DNA of 64,000 nucleotides, taken from NCBI RefSeq assembly GCF_018861315.1, contig NZ_JAHLDL010000014.1, positions 56,761-120,760 of the forward strand, in the 5' to 3' direction. This DNA is from Clostridium bowmanii. GTDB lineage: Bacteria > Bacillota > Clostridia > Clostridiales > Clostridiaceae. Below the pieces are notes generated by a model. It had not been told where the DNA came from and ran no database searches. It was given only the letters and a program-made list of their open reading frames with translations. Made by a program: the position numbers and the translations under genes. Below are positions 8,247 through 16,726 of the stretch, in pieces (within the stretch, counting starts at the first letter, position 1; every line of letters begins with the position of its first letter).

Positions 8247-8303
8247 TTGACAAATAACTGGTACACAGATATACTTTGATTATCAAAGTATATGAAAATC
8301 AAA
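8247..8303 (+). promoter_or_regulatory. Second promoter with tandem FabT-type operators, upstream of fabT
   Basis: TTGACA (8247-8252), 17-bp spacer, TATACT (8270-8275), then TTTGATTATCAAA (8275-8287) and TATGAAAATCAAA (8291-8303). Spacing and operator placement are the same, base for base, as at 7028-7084. The first palindrome is a perfect match to the FabT box. It makes fabT autoregulated and gives the fabH-acpP block its own repressible promoter. Confidence 0.85.
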
Positions 8304-8324
8304 GTATAGGAAATGGTGATAAAC

Positions 8325-8777
8325 ATGAGTAAATGTGTTGGAGTTGTCAATGAACTTCTAGTAGAAACCTTTAATGACATAATGCAAATAGAACAGAAGG
8401 CTCTTAAAGAAGGGGTACTTAATGATCTATCAATAACAGAAATTCACACTATTGATGCTATAGGAATGTACCAATTTAGAACTATGACACAAGTATCCCA
8501 GAATCTTAAAATAACTTTAGGTACTCTTACTACAGCTGTAAGCAAACTTCTGAGAAAAGGTTATGTAGATAGAAAAAGAGGCGAAGAAGATAGAAGATCA
8601 GTAATGATTGCTCTTACTAGAAAAGGAAAACTGGCCTATAGAATACATGAAAAATTTCATTCACATATGGTGCTCGCAACTATAGACGGTCTTAATGATG
8701 AAGAAGAAGAGATATTAATAAAATCTCTTGAAAAATTAAATAATTTCTTTAAAGAAAAATATAAATTAGAAGGTTAA
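8325..8777 (+). CDS. fabT: MarR-family repressor of fatty acid synthesis (FabT)
   Basis: 150 aa. The open frame could start at ATG 8313, but ATG 8325 has GGTG six bases upstream and gives the usual N-terminus (MSKCVGVVNELLVETFNDIM). A winged helix-turn-helix of MarR type is visible: LSITEIHTIDAIGM, MTQVSQNLKITLGTLTTAVSKL, and the wing GYVDRKRGEEDRRSVMIALT. The position first in front of fabH, together with the FabT boxes in its own promoter, identifies it as FabT. In streptococci FabT represses the fab genes, with acyl-ACP as co-repressor. Its stop overlaps the spacer before fabH. Confidence 0.88.
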   Translation: MSKCVGVVNELLVETFNDIMQIEQKALKEGVLNDLSITEIHTIDAIGMYQFRTMTQVSQNLKITLGTLTTAVSKLLRKGYVDRKRGEEDRRSVMIALTRKGKLAYRIHEKFHSHMVLATIDGLNDEEEEILIKSLEKLNNFFKEKYKLEG

Positions 8778-8794
8778 TGAAAGGAGCGCTAGTA

Positions 8795-9778
8795 ATGAAT
8801 GAGGTACAAATAATTGGTACAGGAAGTTATGCTCCTCTAAACATAATGACTAATAAGCAGTTATCAGAAATTGTAGAGACTTCTGATGAATGGATAATTT
8901 CAAGAACTGGTATCAAGCAAAGACATATATCACAAGGGGAGAATACTTCAGATTTAGCTACAGAGGCTGCATTAGAAGCATTAAAAGATGCTAATATTAA
9001 AGCCGAAGATATAGATTTGATAATTCTTGCAAGCACATCGCCAGATCAATTTGTTCCAGCTACTGCATGCATAGTTCAAGGTAATATAGGTGCTGTTAAT
9101 GCTATGGCCTTTGACATATCAGCAGCTTGCACAGGGTTTATATTTGGACTTAATATAGCAATGCAATTTTTAAAAACAGGTAACCGAAAAAGAGCCTTAA
9201 TAATAGGTGCTGAGGTATTATCAAAGATCGTTGATTGGACAGATAGAAATACTTGCATACTCTTTGGAGATGGTGCAGGAGCAGCAGTGCTTGAAGCAGG
9301 AAGCACTAGAGGAGTTATTTCTGTGGATTCAGCTTCAGAAGGACAAAAGTCTCATTTTTTAACTTGTCCAACTGTAGATGTAAAAAATACTTTTACAAGT
9401 GGAAATGAAGATTTTAAAGCAACAATAAGTATGGACGGCAAGGAGATTTTTAAGTTTGCAGTAAATACGATAGTGAAAAGCATAAATAAAATTTTGACTG
9501 ATAATAATTATACTTTAGAGGATATTAAGTATGTAGTTTGCCATCAAGCAAATTTCAGAATAATAGATTTTGTTGTTAAAAGATTGAAGGCTGATAAAAA
9601 TAAGTTCTTTGTAAATTTAGATAAGTATGGAAATACTTCAGCAGCAAGTATAGCTATAGCATTAGATGAAATGAATAAAACAAATTTACTTACAGTTGGA
9701 GATAAGATTATACTTGTAGGCTTTGGCGGTGGATTAACCTACGGAGCTTCATTAATAGAATGGACAATTAACAAATAA
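8795..9778 (+). CDS. fabH: Beta-ketoacyl-ACP synthase III
   Basis: 327 aa. The frame opens at 8777, overlapping the fabT stop, but AAGGAG at 8780-8785 points to ATG 8795 (MNEVQIIGTGSYAP). The enzyme starts fatty acid synthesis by condensing acetyl-CoA with malonyl-ACP. The thiolase-fold triad is complete: C112 in ISAACTGF, His in VCHQANFRIID, Asn in YGNTSAAS. The C-terminal GFGGGLTYGAS is also typical. It is translated close behind fabT and just before acpP, the standard order in clostridia and streptococci. Confidence 0.96.
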   Translation: MNEVQIIGTGSYAPLNIMTNKQLSEIVETSDEWIISRTGIKQRHISQGENTSDLATEAALEALKDANIKAEDIDLIILASTSPDQFVPATACIVQGNIGAVNAMAFDISAACTGFIFGLNIAMQFLKTGNRKRALIIGAEVLSKIVDWTDRNTCILFGDGAGAAVLEAGSTRGVISVDSASEGQKSHFLTCPTVDVKNTFTSGNEDFKATISMDGKEIFKFAVNTIVKSINKILTDNNYTLEDIKYVVCHQANFRIIDFVVKRLKADKNKFFVNLDKYGNTSAASIAIALDEMNKTNLLTVGDKIILVGFGGGLTYGASLIEWTINK

Positions 9779-9798
9779 AATATTAGGAGGAATTAATA

Positions 9799-10029
9799 AT
9801 GGTATTTGAAAAAGTTAAAAAGGTAATAGTTGAGCAATTAGGAATAGATGAGGTAGAGGTTACAATGGAGGCAAATTTTGCAGATGATTTGGGAGTAGAT
9901 TCTCTTGAAATATTTGAAATTGTAATGTCACTTGAGGAAGCTTTTGAGATTGAAATACCAAATGAAGATATAGAAAATATTAATGATGTAAAGGGAATTG
10001 TTAAATATATAGAAGCAAAACTTAAATAG
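9799..10029 (+). CDS. acpP: Acyl carrier protein
   Basis: 76 aa, acidic, four-helix ACP. The phosphopantetheine attachment serine is S35 in the DLGVDSLE motif, and helix II follows ([17 protein letters not shown]). It carries the growing acyl chain for FabD, FabH, FabG, FabF, FabZ and FabK encoded around it. ATG 9799 has AGGAGG upstream. A perfect hairpin lies between this gene and fabK, so part of the transcripts may end here. That would give acpP more message than the downstream genes. Confidence 0.96.
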   Translation: MVFEKVKKVIVEQLGIDEVEVTMEANFADDLGVDSLEIFEIVMSLEEAFEIEIPNEDIENINDVKGIVKYIEAKLK

Positions 10030-10102
10030 TACAAATTGTGGGTTAGATGATTAGAGAGCTGAACTACTAAGTAAAATAAAATTTAGTTTTTTTCAGTATG
10101 TT

Positions 10103-10149
10103 AAAAAGTATATATTACAATAAGTGTAGTCCAGTAATATATACTTTTT
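10103..10149 (+). terminator. Internal terminator/attenuator hairpin after acpP
   Basis: A perfect 16-bp stem AAAAAGTATATATTAC (10103-10118) / 10134-10149 followed by a T-run. It splits fabT-fabH-acpP from fabK onward. No promoter of comparable quality is obvious between it and fabK, so partial readthrough is likely. The same stem sequence recurs elsewhere in the window. Confidence 0.75.
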
Positions 10150-10205
10150 TTCTATAATTATCTAGCCCTAACTATATGGGTTTAAGGAATCAAAGGAGGG
10201 GTAAA

Positions 10206-11138
10206 ATGTTTAATTCTGTATTTTTTGAAGATTTAGGTATAAAGTATCCAATAATACAAGGCGGAATGGCTTGGGTTGCAGATAGTAGCTTAGCATCTGC
10301 AGTATCTAATGCAGGGGGTCTGGGTATTATAGCAGCAGCAAATGCGCCCACTGATTATATAAGAGATGAAATTAGAAAAGCAAAGAAGTTAACAGATAAA
10401 CCTTTTGGTGTTAATATAATGCTACTCAGTGATAATGCAGAAGAAATTGCACATCTTGTATGTGAAGAAGGGGTTAAGGTAGTTACTACAGGGGCAGGGA
10501 ATCCAGGTAAATACATGGAACTTTGGAAAGAACATGGGATTAAAGTAATACCAGTAGTAGCTTCTGTGGCACTGGCTAAGCGTATGGAGAGAGCAGGAGC
10601 GGATGCAGTTATTGCAGAAGGTTGTGAATCTGGAGGACATATTGGTGAACTTACAACTATGGCACTAGTTCCTCAAGTTGTTGATGGAGTTAATATTCCG
10701 GTAATAGCAGCAGGTGGCATAGGTGATGGACGTGGTGTGGCAGCAGCATTTATGCTTGGAGTGCAGGGAGTACAAGTTGGAACAAGGTTCTTAGTAGCAA
10801 ATGAATGCACAATCCATGAAAATTATAAACATAAAGTAATATCTGCAAAGGATATAGATTCAGTGGTTACAGGAAGATCCACAGGCCATCCTATTAGAGT
10901 TTTAAAAAATAAGTTATCAAGACAATTTCAAAAGCTAGAGAAGGAAAATGCTCCAGTGGAGGCTTTAGAGGAACTGGGAAGAGGCTGTCTACCAAAAGCA
11001 GCAAGAGAAGGCGATATAGACATGGGATCAGTTATGGCAGGACAAATTGCAGGTCTTGTAAAAAAAGAACAAAGCTGCAAAGAAATTATTGAAGAGATGT
11101 TTACGCAGGCTGAGGAAACTATAAAAAAACTAAGATAA
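10206..11138 (+). CDS. fabK: Enoyl-ACP reductase II (FabK, FMN-dependent)
   Basis: 310 aa. The frame is open from 10176, but AAAGGAGGGG directly precedes ATG 10206, giving MFNSVFFEDLGIKYPIIQGGMAWV. FabK reduces trans-2-enoyl-ACP with NAD(P)H and FMN in the last step of elongation. Motifs: IIQGGMAWVADSSLA, GGLGIIAAANAP, VIAEGCESGGHIGE, and PVIAAGGIGDGRGVAAAF followed by GVQVGTRF. The C-terminal half includes the FabK-typical TGRSTGHPIRVLKN. No fabI is in the window, so this is the likely essential reductase. It makes the strain a FabK-type organism, in which FabI inhibitors such as triclosan usually act poorly. Confidence 0.95.
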   Translation: MFNSVFFEDLGIKYPIIQGGMAWVADSSLASAVSNAGGLGIIAAANAPTDYIRDEIRKAKKLTDKPFGVNIMLLSDNAEEIAHLVCEEGVKVVTTGAGNPGKYMELWKEHGIKVIPVVASVALAKRMERAGADAVIAEGCESGGHIGELTTMALVPQVVDGVNIPVIAAGGIGDGRGVAAAFMLGVQGVQVGTRFLVANECTIHENYKHKVISAKDIDSVVTGRSTGHPIRVLKNKLSRQFQKLEKENAPVEALEELGRGCLPKAAREGDIDMGSVMAGQIAGLVKKEQSCKEIIEEMFTQAEETIKKLR

Positions 11139-11185
11139 AAAATAATTATATTATTTCACATAGATGATAATAAGGGAGGAAAATT

Positions 11186-12121
11186 ATGAGTAAAATTGCT
11201 TTTATTTTTCCGGGACAGGGAGCCCAATATATTGGAATGGGCAAGGAATTATTTGAGAATATAGAATCTTGCAAAAATATATTTAATATAGCAGATAAAG
11301 AGCTTGGTTTTAAATTAAGTGAAATGTGCTTTGAAGGTGAGCTGGAAGAGTTAAATATTACGGAGAATACTCAACCAGCTATTTTAACTACTAGTATTGC
11401 AGCTTTAATGGCATTAGCTCAGCGCGGAATAAAATGTGATGTAACTGCAGGGCTTAGCCTTGGAGAGTACTCAGCTCTTGTTTGTAGTGGAGTTATGGAT
11501 TTTAAGGATGCTGTAAAGCTTGTAAAAAAACGTGGAAGATTTATGCAAGAAGCAGTGCCTGTAGGAATAGGAACCATGGCTGCTATCATAGGACTTAGTG
11601 CTGATTTAGTCCAGGAGGCTTGCAGTGAGGCAAGAAGTTCTGGAATAGTAGAAATCGCTAATTTAAATTGCCCAGGTCAAATAGTAATTGCCGGGGAAAT
11701 AGCATCGGTAGAACTTGCATGTATGAATGCTTTGGAAAAAGGTGCAAAAAAAGCAATGCGTTTATCGGTAAGTGCACCTTTCCACACATCAATGTTAAAA
11801 CCGGCAGCGGAAAAGTTAGAGATTGAACTTCAAAATATAAAACTAGATGATATCGCTATTCCAGTATTGACAAATGTTACTGGTGATTATATAAAGTCGA
11901 AAAATGATATAAAAGCTAATTTAAAAATTCAAGTTATGACTTCTGTCTTATGGGAGACAATTATAAGAAACATGATAAAAGATGGAGTGGATACCTTTGT
12001 AGAAATAGGACCGGGAAAGGTATTAAGTGGCTTTGTTAAAAAAATAGATAGAAAACTTACAGTAGTGAATGTAGAGGATATGGCGTCTTTAGAAAAAGCA
12101 GTACAAATACTCAAGCAGTAA
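11186..12121 (+). CDS. fabD: Malonyl-CoA:ACP transacylase
   Basis: 311 aa. It transfers malonyl from CoA to ACP to supply the elongation units. The active-site serine is S91 in TAGLSLGEYSAL (GxSxG). The partner histidine is near residue 200 in SAPFHTSML. The N-terminal FIFPGQGAQYIGMG and C-terminal FVEIGPGKVLSGFVKKI are family hallmarks. ATG 11186 follows AGGGAGG. It is in the operon between fabK and fabG. Confidence 0.96.
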   Translation: MSKIAFIFPGQGAQYIGMGKELFENIESCKNIFNIADKELGFKLSEMCFEGELEELNITENTQPAILTTSIAALMALAQRGIKCDVTAGLSLGEYSALVCSGVMDFKDAVKLVKKRGRFMQEAVPVGIGTMAAIIGLSADLVQEACSEARSSGIVEIANLNCPGQIVIAGEIASVELACMNALEKGAKKAMRLSVSAPFHTSMLKPAAEKLEIELQNIKLDDIAIPVLTNVTGDYIKSKNDIKANLKIQVMTSVLWETIIRNMIKDGVDTFVEIGPGKVLSGFVKKIDRKLTVVNVEDMASLEKAVQILKQ

Positions 12122-12173
12122 AAGCTTCTTAAGAAGCAAGGTCGCTATAAAAGATGTAAAGGAGTACGGGTAT

Positions 12174-12917
12174 ATGTTAAAAGGAAAAACAGCAGTAGTT
12201 ACAGGAGCTAGTCGTGGCATTGGAAGGGCGATAGCATTAAAGCTGGCAAAACTTGGAGCGAATATAGTTGTTAATTATAGAAATAGTATAGATGCGGTTC
12301 AGGAAGTAGTTAAAGAAATAGAAGCTTTAGGAGTTAAAGCTCTAGCGCTTCAGGCCGATATAAGTAGCTATAGTGATGTAGAGTTTATGATGAAAAAATG
12401 TATTGAAGAATTCGGAAGTTTAGATATTCTAGTTAATAATGCTGGTATAACAAAAGATGGCCTTTTGATGAGAATGAAGGAAGAAGACTTTGACAGTGTT
12501 ATAGATATTAATCTAAAGGGCGCTTTTAATTGCACAAGGCATGTATCAGCCATAATGCTTAAACAAAGAAGTGGAAGGATAATAAATATATCCTCAGTAT
12601 CTGGGCTTACAGGTAATGCTGGTCAAGTAAATTACTGCGCTGCTAAGGCAGGGATAATAGGCATGACTAAGGCCGTGGCTAGAGAATTTGGGGGTCGTGG
12701 AGTAACTTGTAATGCGGTAGCACCAGGATATATTCAAACAGACATGACTAAGGCTTTGCCTGCGAAAGTAAAGGATGTTATAATGAACACTATTCCACTA
12801 AAGAGACTTGGCATGCCAGAAGATGTAGCAAATGCAGTAGCATTTTTAGCCTCAGAGGAAGCGGCGTACATAACAGGTCAGGTTATAAATGTAGATGGCG
12901 GAATGGTAATGCAATAG
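12174..12917 (+). CDS. fabG: 3-oxoacyl-ACP reductase
   Basis: 247 aa short-chain dehydrogenase. The NADP-binding glycine motif is TGASRGIGRAIA near the N-terminus. The catalytic Ser-Tyr-Lys set reads NISSVSG, then VNYCAAKAGIIGMTKA (YxxxK), with NNAG before it. The C-terminal YITGQVINVDGGMVM matches FabG. It reduces beta-ketoacyl-ACP to the 3-hydroxy form. ATG follows AAAGGAG. Three tandem 18-bp repeats lie between it and fabF. Confidence 0.96.
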   Translation: MLKGKTAVVTGASRGIGRAIALKLAKLGANIVVNYRNSIDAVQEVVKEIEALGVKALALQADISSYSDVEFMMKKCIEEFGSLDILVNNAGITKDGLLMRMKEEDFDSVIDINLKGAFNCTRHVSAIMLKQRSGRIINISSVSGLTGNAGQVNYCAAKAGIIGMTKAVAREFGGRGVTCNAVAPGYIQTDMTKALPAKVKDVIMNTIPLKRLGMPEDVANAVAFLASEEAAYITGQVINVDGGMVMQ

Positions 12918-12933
12918 AAAAAACAGTTAATAT

Positions 12934-12987
12934 AGCACTTTTAGGTGACGAAGCACTTTTATGTGATTGTTCACTTCTAGGTGATAA
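12934..12987 (+). repeat. Three tandem imperfect 18-bp repeats between fabG and fabF
   Basis: Units AGCACTTTTAGGTGACGA (12934-12951), AGCACTTTTATGTGATTG (12952-12969) and TTCACTTCTAGGTGATAA (12970-12987) follow each other without gaps and share the core CACTTnTAnGTGA. Each unit is itself nearly palindromic (CAC..GTG). They end just before the fabF ribosome binding site. They may be a regulatory site, an RNA structure, or a minor slippage repeat. Confidence 0.75.
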
Positions 12988-13006
12988 TTAAAGGAGGTTT
13001 TATTTT

Positions 13007-14248
13007 ATGAAAAATAGAGTTGTTATAACAGGAATGGGAGCTGTTACTCCTATAGGAAATGATGTAGTGAATTTTTGGAATAATGTAAAACTAGGCACTT
13101 GTGGCATAGATATAATTAAGTCTTTTGATATTTCAGAATATAAATGTAAACTGGGTGCAGAAGTCAAAGACTTTGATGTAACTGTTGCACTAGACAAAAG
13201 AGAAGCTAGAAAAATGGATAAATACTGTCAGTATGCAATGGTTGCAGCTGATGAAGCAGTTAAAAATTCTGGACTTGATCTGCAAGCTATAGATAGTGAA
13301 AAATTAGCAGTAATAGTTGGATCAGGAATAGGCGGAATTGGAACTATTGAGAAAGAGCATGCAAAGCTTATGGAAAAAGGACCTAACAGAGTATCACCAT
13401 ATTTAATACCTATGATAATAGGCAATATGGCAGCTGGAAACATTGCAATAAAGTATGGTGCCAAAGGTATGTGCTCAAGTGTAGTTACCGCTTGCGCTAC
13501 AGGAACTAATGCAATAGGAGATGCTTTTCACCTCATTCAAGATGGAAGAGCAGATATAATAATAGCTGGAGGAGCAGAAGGATCAATAACACCACTGGCA
13601 CTTGCGGGGTTTACTTCTTTAACAGCTTTAACTAAAAGTGAAAATCCACTAAGAGCATCTATTCCTTTTGATAAAGAGAGATCTGGGTTTGTTATGGGAG
13701 AAGGAGCGGGTATAGTTATACTTGAATCTTTAGAGCATGCGAAAAAAAGAAATGCAAAAATATATGCTGAGATGAAGGGTTATGGTGCAACTTGCGATGC
13801 CTATCATATTACTTCACCATCACCAGATGGGGATGGTGCTGCAAGAGCAATGATAATGGCGCTTAAAGATGCAGATGTTAAGCCTTGTGAAGTATCATAT
13901 ATTAATGCACATGGAACAAGTACTCCATACAATGACAAGTTTGAAACTGTAGCTATAAAATCTGCTTTTGGACAATCTGCATATAAAATACCCATAAGTT
14001 CAACAAAATCTATGACTGGACACCTTCTTGGAGCATCAGGAGCAATAGAAGCTATAGTATGTATAAAAGCATTAGAAGAGGGTTTTATACCAGCTACTAT
14101 AGGATATAGTGTCCCAGATGAAGATTGTGATTTAGATTACGTTCCAAACACTGGAAGAGTGCAGAAGCTTAAATATACAATGTCAAATTCACTAGGCTTT
14201 GGCGGTCACAATGCTTCAATATTACTTGAAAAATGGGATGGTAAATAA
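13007..14248 (+). CDS. fabF: Beta-ketoacyl-ACP synthase II
   Basis: 413 aa, normal FabF length. It condenses malonyl-ACP with acyl-ACP in elongation. The catalytic cysteine is C163 in VVTACATGTNAIG; the two histidines are in NAHGTSTPYND and SMTGHLLGASGA; the C-terminal SLGFGGHNAS loop is present. ATG 13007 follows AAAGGAGG. It is followed 2 bp later by accB, so the two are translationally close. No FabA or FabM homologue is in the window, so the route to unsaturated acids is not visible here. Confidence 0.96.
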   Translation: MKNRVVITGMGAVTPIGNDVVNFWNNVKLGTCGIDIIKSFDISEYKCKLGAEVKDFDVTVALDKREARKMDKYCQYAMVAADEAVKNSGLDLQAIDSEKLAVIVGSGIGGIGTIEKEHAKLMEKGPNRVSPYLIPMIIGNMAAGNIAIKYGAKGMCSSVVTACATGTNAIGDAFHLIQDGRADIIIAGGAEGSITPLALAGFTSLTALTKSENPLRASIPFDKERSGFVMGEGAGIVILESLEHAKKRNAKIYAEMKGYGATCDAYHITSPSPDGDGAARAMIMALKDADVKPCEVSYINAHGTSTPYNDKFETVAIKSAFGQSAYKIPISSTKSMTGHLLGASGAIEAIVCIKALEEGFIPATIGYSVPDEDCDLDYVPNTGRVQKLKYTMSNSLGFGGHNASILLEKWDGK

Positions 14249-14250
14249 TT

Positions 14251-14769
14251 ATGGATTATAAAAATATTGAAGAGTTAATAAAGACTGTTAGTGATTCAGA
14301 GCTTACATCATTTGAAATTGAGACAGAGGGTATTAAAATAAAGATGGAGAAAAAAGAGAAGCAGGTAGTACTAGAAAGAGTGCCTGCACCTGTATCACCT
14401 GCTGAATCATTTGTTGGGGACTCATTGATTAGCAAAAATATAGCTACAAATCAAGTGCCAGCAGAAAATCTAGACAGCAAAATAGTTAGTGCTATTGAAA
14501 ATGTAGCTGAGATAATACCAGAAGAAAATATATTTATAGTTAAATCACCTATTGTTGGTACTGTGTACTCTTCACCTAGCGCCGAATTACAAAATTTCGT
14601 AAAAATTGGTTCTCTTGTTAAAAAAGGAGACACTCTTTGTATATTAGAAGCTATGAAGCTTATGAATGAGATTGAAAGTGAAGTAGATGGAGAAGTTGTA
14701 GAGGTGTTAGTATCAAATGAAGATATGGTAGAGTACGGACAGCCATTATTTAAAATACGTAAAAAATAA
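14251..14769 (+). CDS. accB: Biotin carboxyl carrier protein of acetyl-CoA carboxylase
   Basis: 172 aa. The C-terminal biotinyl domain carries the modification site K136 in LEAMKLMNEIE, framed by IVGTVYSSPS and VEYGQPLFKI. The N-terminal MDYKNIEELIKTVSDSELTSFEIE helix-strand part matches AccB, and the middle is a low-complexity linker with Pro and Ala. It holds biotin for AccC and the AccAD carboxyltransferase, all encoded downstream. The start is 2 bp after the fabF stop. Confidence 0.95.
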   Translation: MDYKNIEELIKTVSDSELTSFEIETEGIKIKMEKKEKQVVLERVPAPVSPAESFVGDSLISKNIATNQVPAENLDSKIVSAIENVAEIIPEENIFIVKSPIVGTVYSSPSAELQNFVKIGSLVKKGDTLCILEAMKLMNEIESEVDGEVVEVLVSNEDMVEYGQPLFKIRKK

Positions 14770-14830
14770 ATCCTAAAGTCAATTTAAAATATCAAGCGTC
14801 CATTGATTTAATTGTTAGAAAGGTGGAAGA

Positions 14831-15286
14831 ATGTATATGGAAGATATAAAAGGTACTACTTTAAATATAAAACAAATACAAGAGATTATTCCTCATAGAT
14901 ATCCATTTTTATTTGTGGATAAAATAGAGGAATTAGAGCCAGGAAAAAGAGCTGTAGGATATAAGAATATTACTATGAATGAGTATTTCTTTCAAGGTCA
15001 TTTTCCAGAGGAACCAATACTACCAGGAGTCATAATTATTGAAGCTCTAGCACAGGTTGGAGCAGTAGCACTTTTAAGTATGGAAGACTATAAAGGTAAG
15101 ATTGCTTACTTTGGTGGTATAAATAAAGCTAGATTTAGAAAAAAAGTTGTTCCAGGAGATGTTCTAAGACTTGAAGTAGAAATAATAAAAATGAAGGGAC
15201 CTGTTGGAATTGGAAAAGCAGTAGCTACAGTAAATGGAGCAAAGGTTGCAGAAGCCGAAATTACGTTTGCAGTAGGGATTGAATAA
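14831..15286 (+). CDS. fabZ: 3-hydroxyacyl-ACP dehydratase
   Basis: 151 aa hot-dog fold enzyme. The catalytic pair is H57 in [15 protein letters not shown] and E71 in [10 protein letters not shown]. It dehydrates 3-hydroxyacyl-ACP to the trans-2-enoyl form, and is the only dehydratase in the cluster. ATG 14831 has AGGTGG a few bases upstream; a second ATG two codons later is possible. The N-terminus [18 protein letters not shown] is typical of FabZ. Confidence 0.95.
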   Translation: MYMEDIKGTTLNIKQIQEIIPHRYPFLFVDKIEELEPGKRAVGYKNITMNEYFFQGHFPEEPILPGVIIIEALAQVGAVALLSMEDYKGKIAYFGGINKARFRKKVVPGDVLRLEVEIIKMKGPVGIGKAVATVNGAKVAEAEITFAVGIE

Positions 15287-15315
15287 TAATTTTGAGTGCA
15301 GGGAAGGTAAATAAT

Positions 15316-16662
15316 ATGTTTAAGAAGATATTAATTGCTAATAGAGGCGAAATAGCAGTAAGAATAATCAGGGCTTGTCATGAAATGGGTATTCAAACTG
15401 TGGCAGTGTATTCTGAGGCCGATAAAGCTGCCCTTCATATACAAATGGCAGATGAGGCTGTATGTATTGGACCTGCTAAATCTAAGGATAGTTATTTAAA
15501 CATGCAAAATATTTTAAGTGCTACTGTGCTTACAGGTGCAGAAGCAATTCATCCGGGTTATGGGTTCTTATCTGAAAATAGTAAGTTTGCACAGATGTGT
15601 GAGGAGTGTAATATAAAATATATAGGGCCGAGTTCCGAGAATATCGATAATATGGGCAACAAGTTAAAGGCAAGAGAAATTATGATAAAAGCTGGAGTGC
15701 CAGTAGTGCTTGGATCAGATGGAGCCGTTGCCTCTGAAATAGATGCAATAAGTTCTGCGGAAAAAATAGGATACCCTGTAATGATAAAGGCTTCAGCAGG
15801 TGGAGGCGGACGTGGGATAAGAGTTGTTACAAAAGTAGAAGACCTTATACCTGCCTATAATACCGCAAGAGCAGAGTCGAAAACAGCTTTTGGTGATGAC
15901 ACGATGTACATGGAAAAATTCATTGAAGAGCCAAGACATATAGAGTTTCAAATACTTGCAGATGAGCATGGGAATGTTGTTCATCTTGGAGAACGTGATT
16001 GTTCTGTTCAAAGGCGGAATCAGAAGGTAATAGAAGAGGCGCCAGGAGCTGCAATGACGCAGAAACTTAGAAAACAGATGGGTGAGGTTGCGATTAAGGC
16101 GGCTAAATCTATTAATTATAAAAATGCTGGAACTATAGAGTTTTTATTAGATAAGCATGGAAAATATTATTTTATGGAGATGAATACACGTATACAGGTG
16201 GAGCATCCAATAACAGAAATGATAACTGGAGTAGATTTAGTTAAAGAACAGATAAACATTGCTTCGGGACAAGTGCTTACTTATAAACAGGAAGACATAA
16301 AAATTCAGGGGCATGCTATTGAATGTAGAATAAATGCAGAAAATCCTCATAGGAATTTTATGCCTTGTCCAGGTGAAATAAAATTACTTCATCTTCCTGG
16401 AGGAAATGGAGTAAGAATTGATAGTGCTGCATACCAAGGATATAAAATTCCTCCTACTTATGACTCTATGATAGGGAAGCTTATTGTTCATGGAAGAGAT
16501 AGAAATGAGGCGCTATGTAAAATGAGAAGAGCTTTAGGAGAGTTTATAATAGAAGGTGTGGATACTAATATAGATTTCCAATTTAAAATAATAAATAATG
16601 AAAACTTTATCAAAGGCAAATTTGATACTAGTTTTATAAGTAAAGAATTTAAGAATCTTTAA
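15316..16662 (+). CDS. accC: Biotin carboxylase subunit of acetyl-CoA carboxylase
   Basis: 448 aa. The frame is open from TTG 15292, but AGGGAAGG lies eight bases before ATG 15316, which begins the conserved MFKKILIANRGEIAVRII. ATP-grasp motifs are present: the glycine-rich KASAGGGGRGIR loop, EKFIEEPRHIEFQI, ERDCSVQRRNQKVIEEAPG, and the metal-binding FMEMNTRIQVEHPITE. It carboxylates the biotin on AccB. It overlaps no other gene and lies between fabZ and accD. Confidence 0.96.
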   Translation: MFKKILIANRGEIAVRIIRACHEMGIQTVAVYSEADKAALHIQMADEAVCIGPAKSKDSYLNMQNILSATVLTGAEAIHPGYGFLSENSKFAQMCEECNIKYIGPSSENIDNMGNKLKAREIMIKAGVPVVLGSDGAVASEIDAISSAEKIGYPVMIKASAGGGGRGIRVVTKVEDLIPAYNTARAESKTAFGDDTMYMEKFIEEPRHIEFQILADEHGNVVHLGERDCSVQRRNQKVIEEAPGAAMTQKLRKQMGEVAIKAAKSINYKNAGTIEFLLDKHGKYYFMEMNTRIQVEHPITEMITGVDLVKEQINIASGQVLTYKQEDIKIQGHAIECRINAENPHRNFMPCPGEIKLLHLPGGNGVRIDSAAYQGYKIPPTYDSMIGKLIVHGRDRNEALCKMRRALGEFIIEGVDTNIDFQFKIINNENFIKGKFDTSFISKEFKNL

Positions 16663-16726
16663 AAAGTAGCTAAATGCATATATCCACTGTAGGTAGTGTA
16701 GTGTGTTTTTAGAAAGGGGTAATTAT

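Noticed and set aside
12934..12987. CRISPR-like array because of spaced repeats.
   Set aside because: Three 18-bp units without spacers, no cas genes; no CRISPR array was seen anywhere in the window.
15793..16011. Minus-strand open frame inside accC.
   Set aside because: It is a shadow of the conserved biotin carboxylase frame, with no ribosome binding site or family match. The same holds for the other antisense frames inside the fab, murA, M16C and ABC genes.
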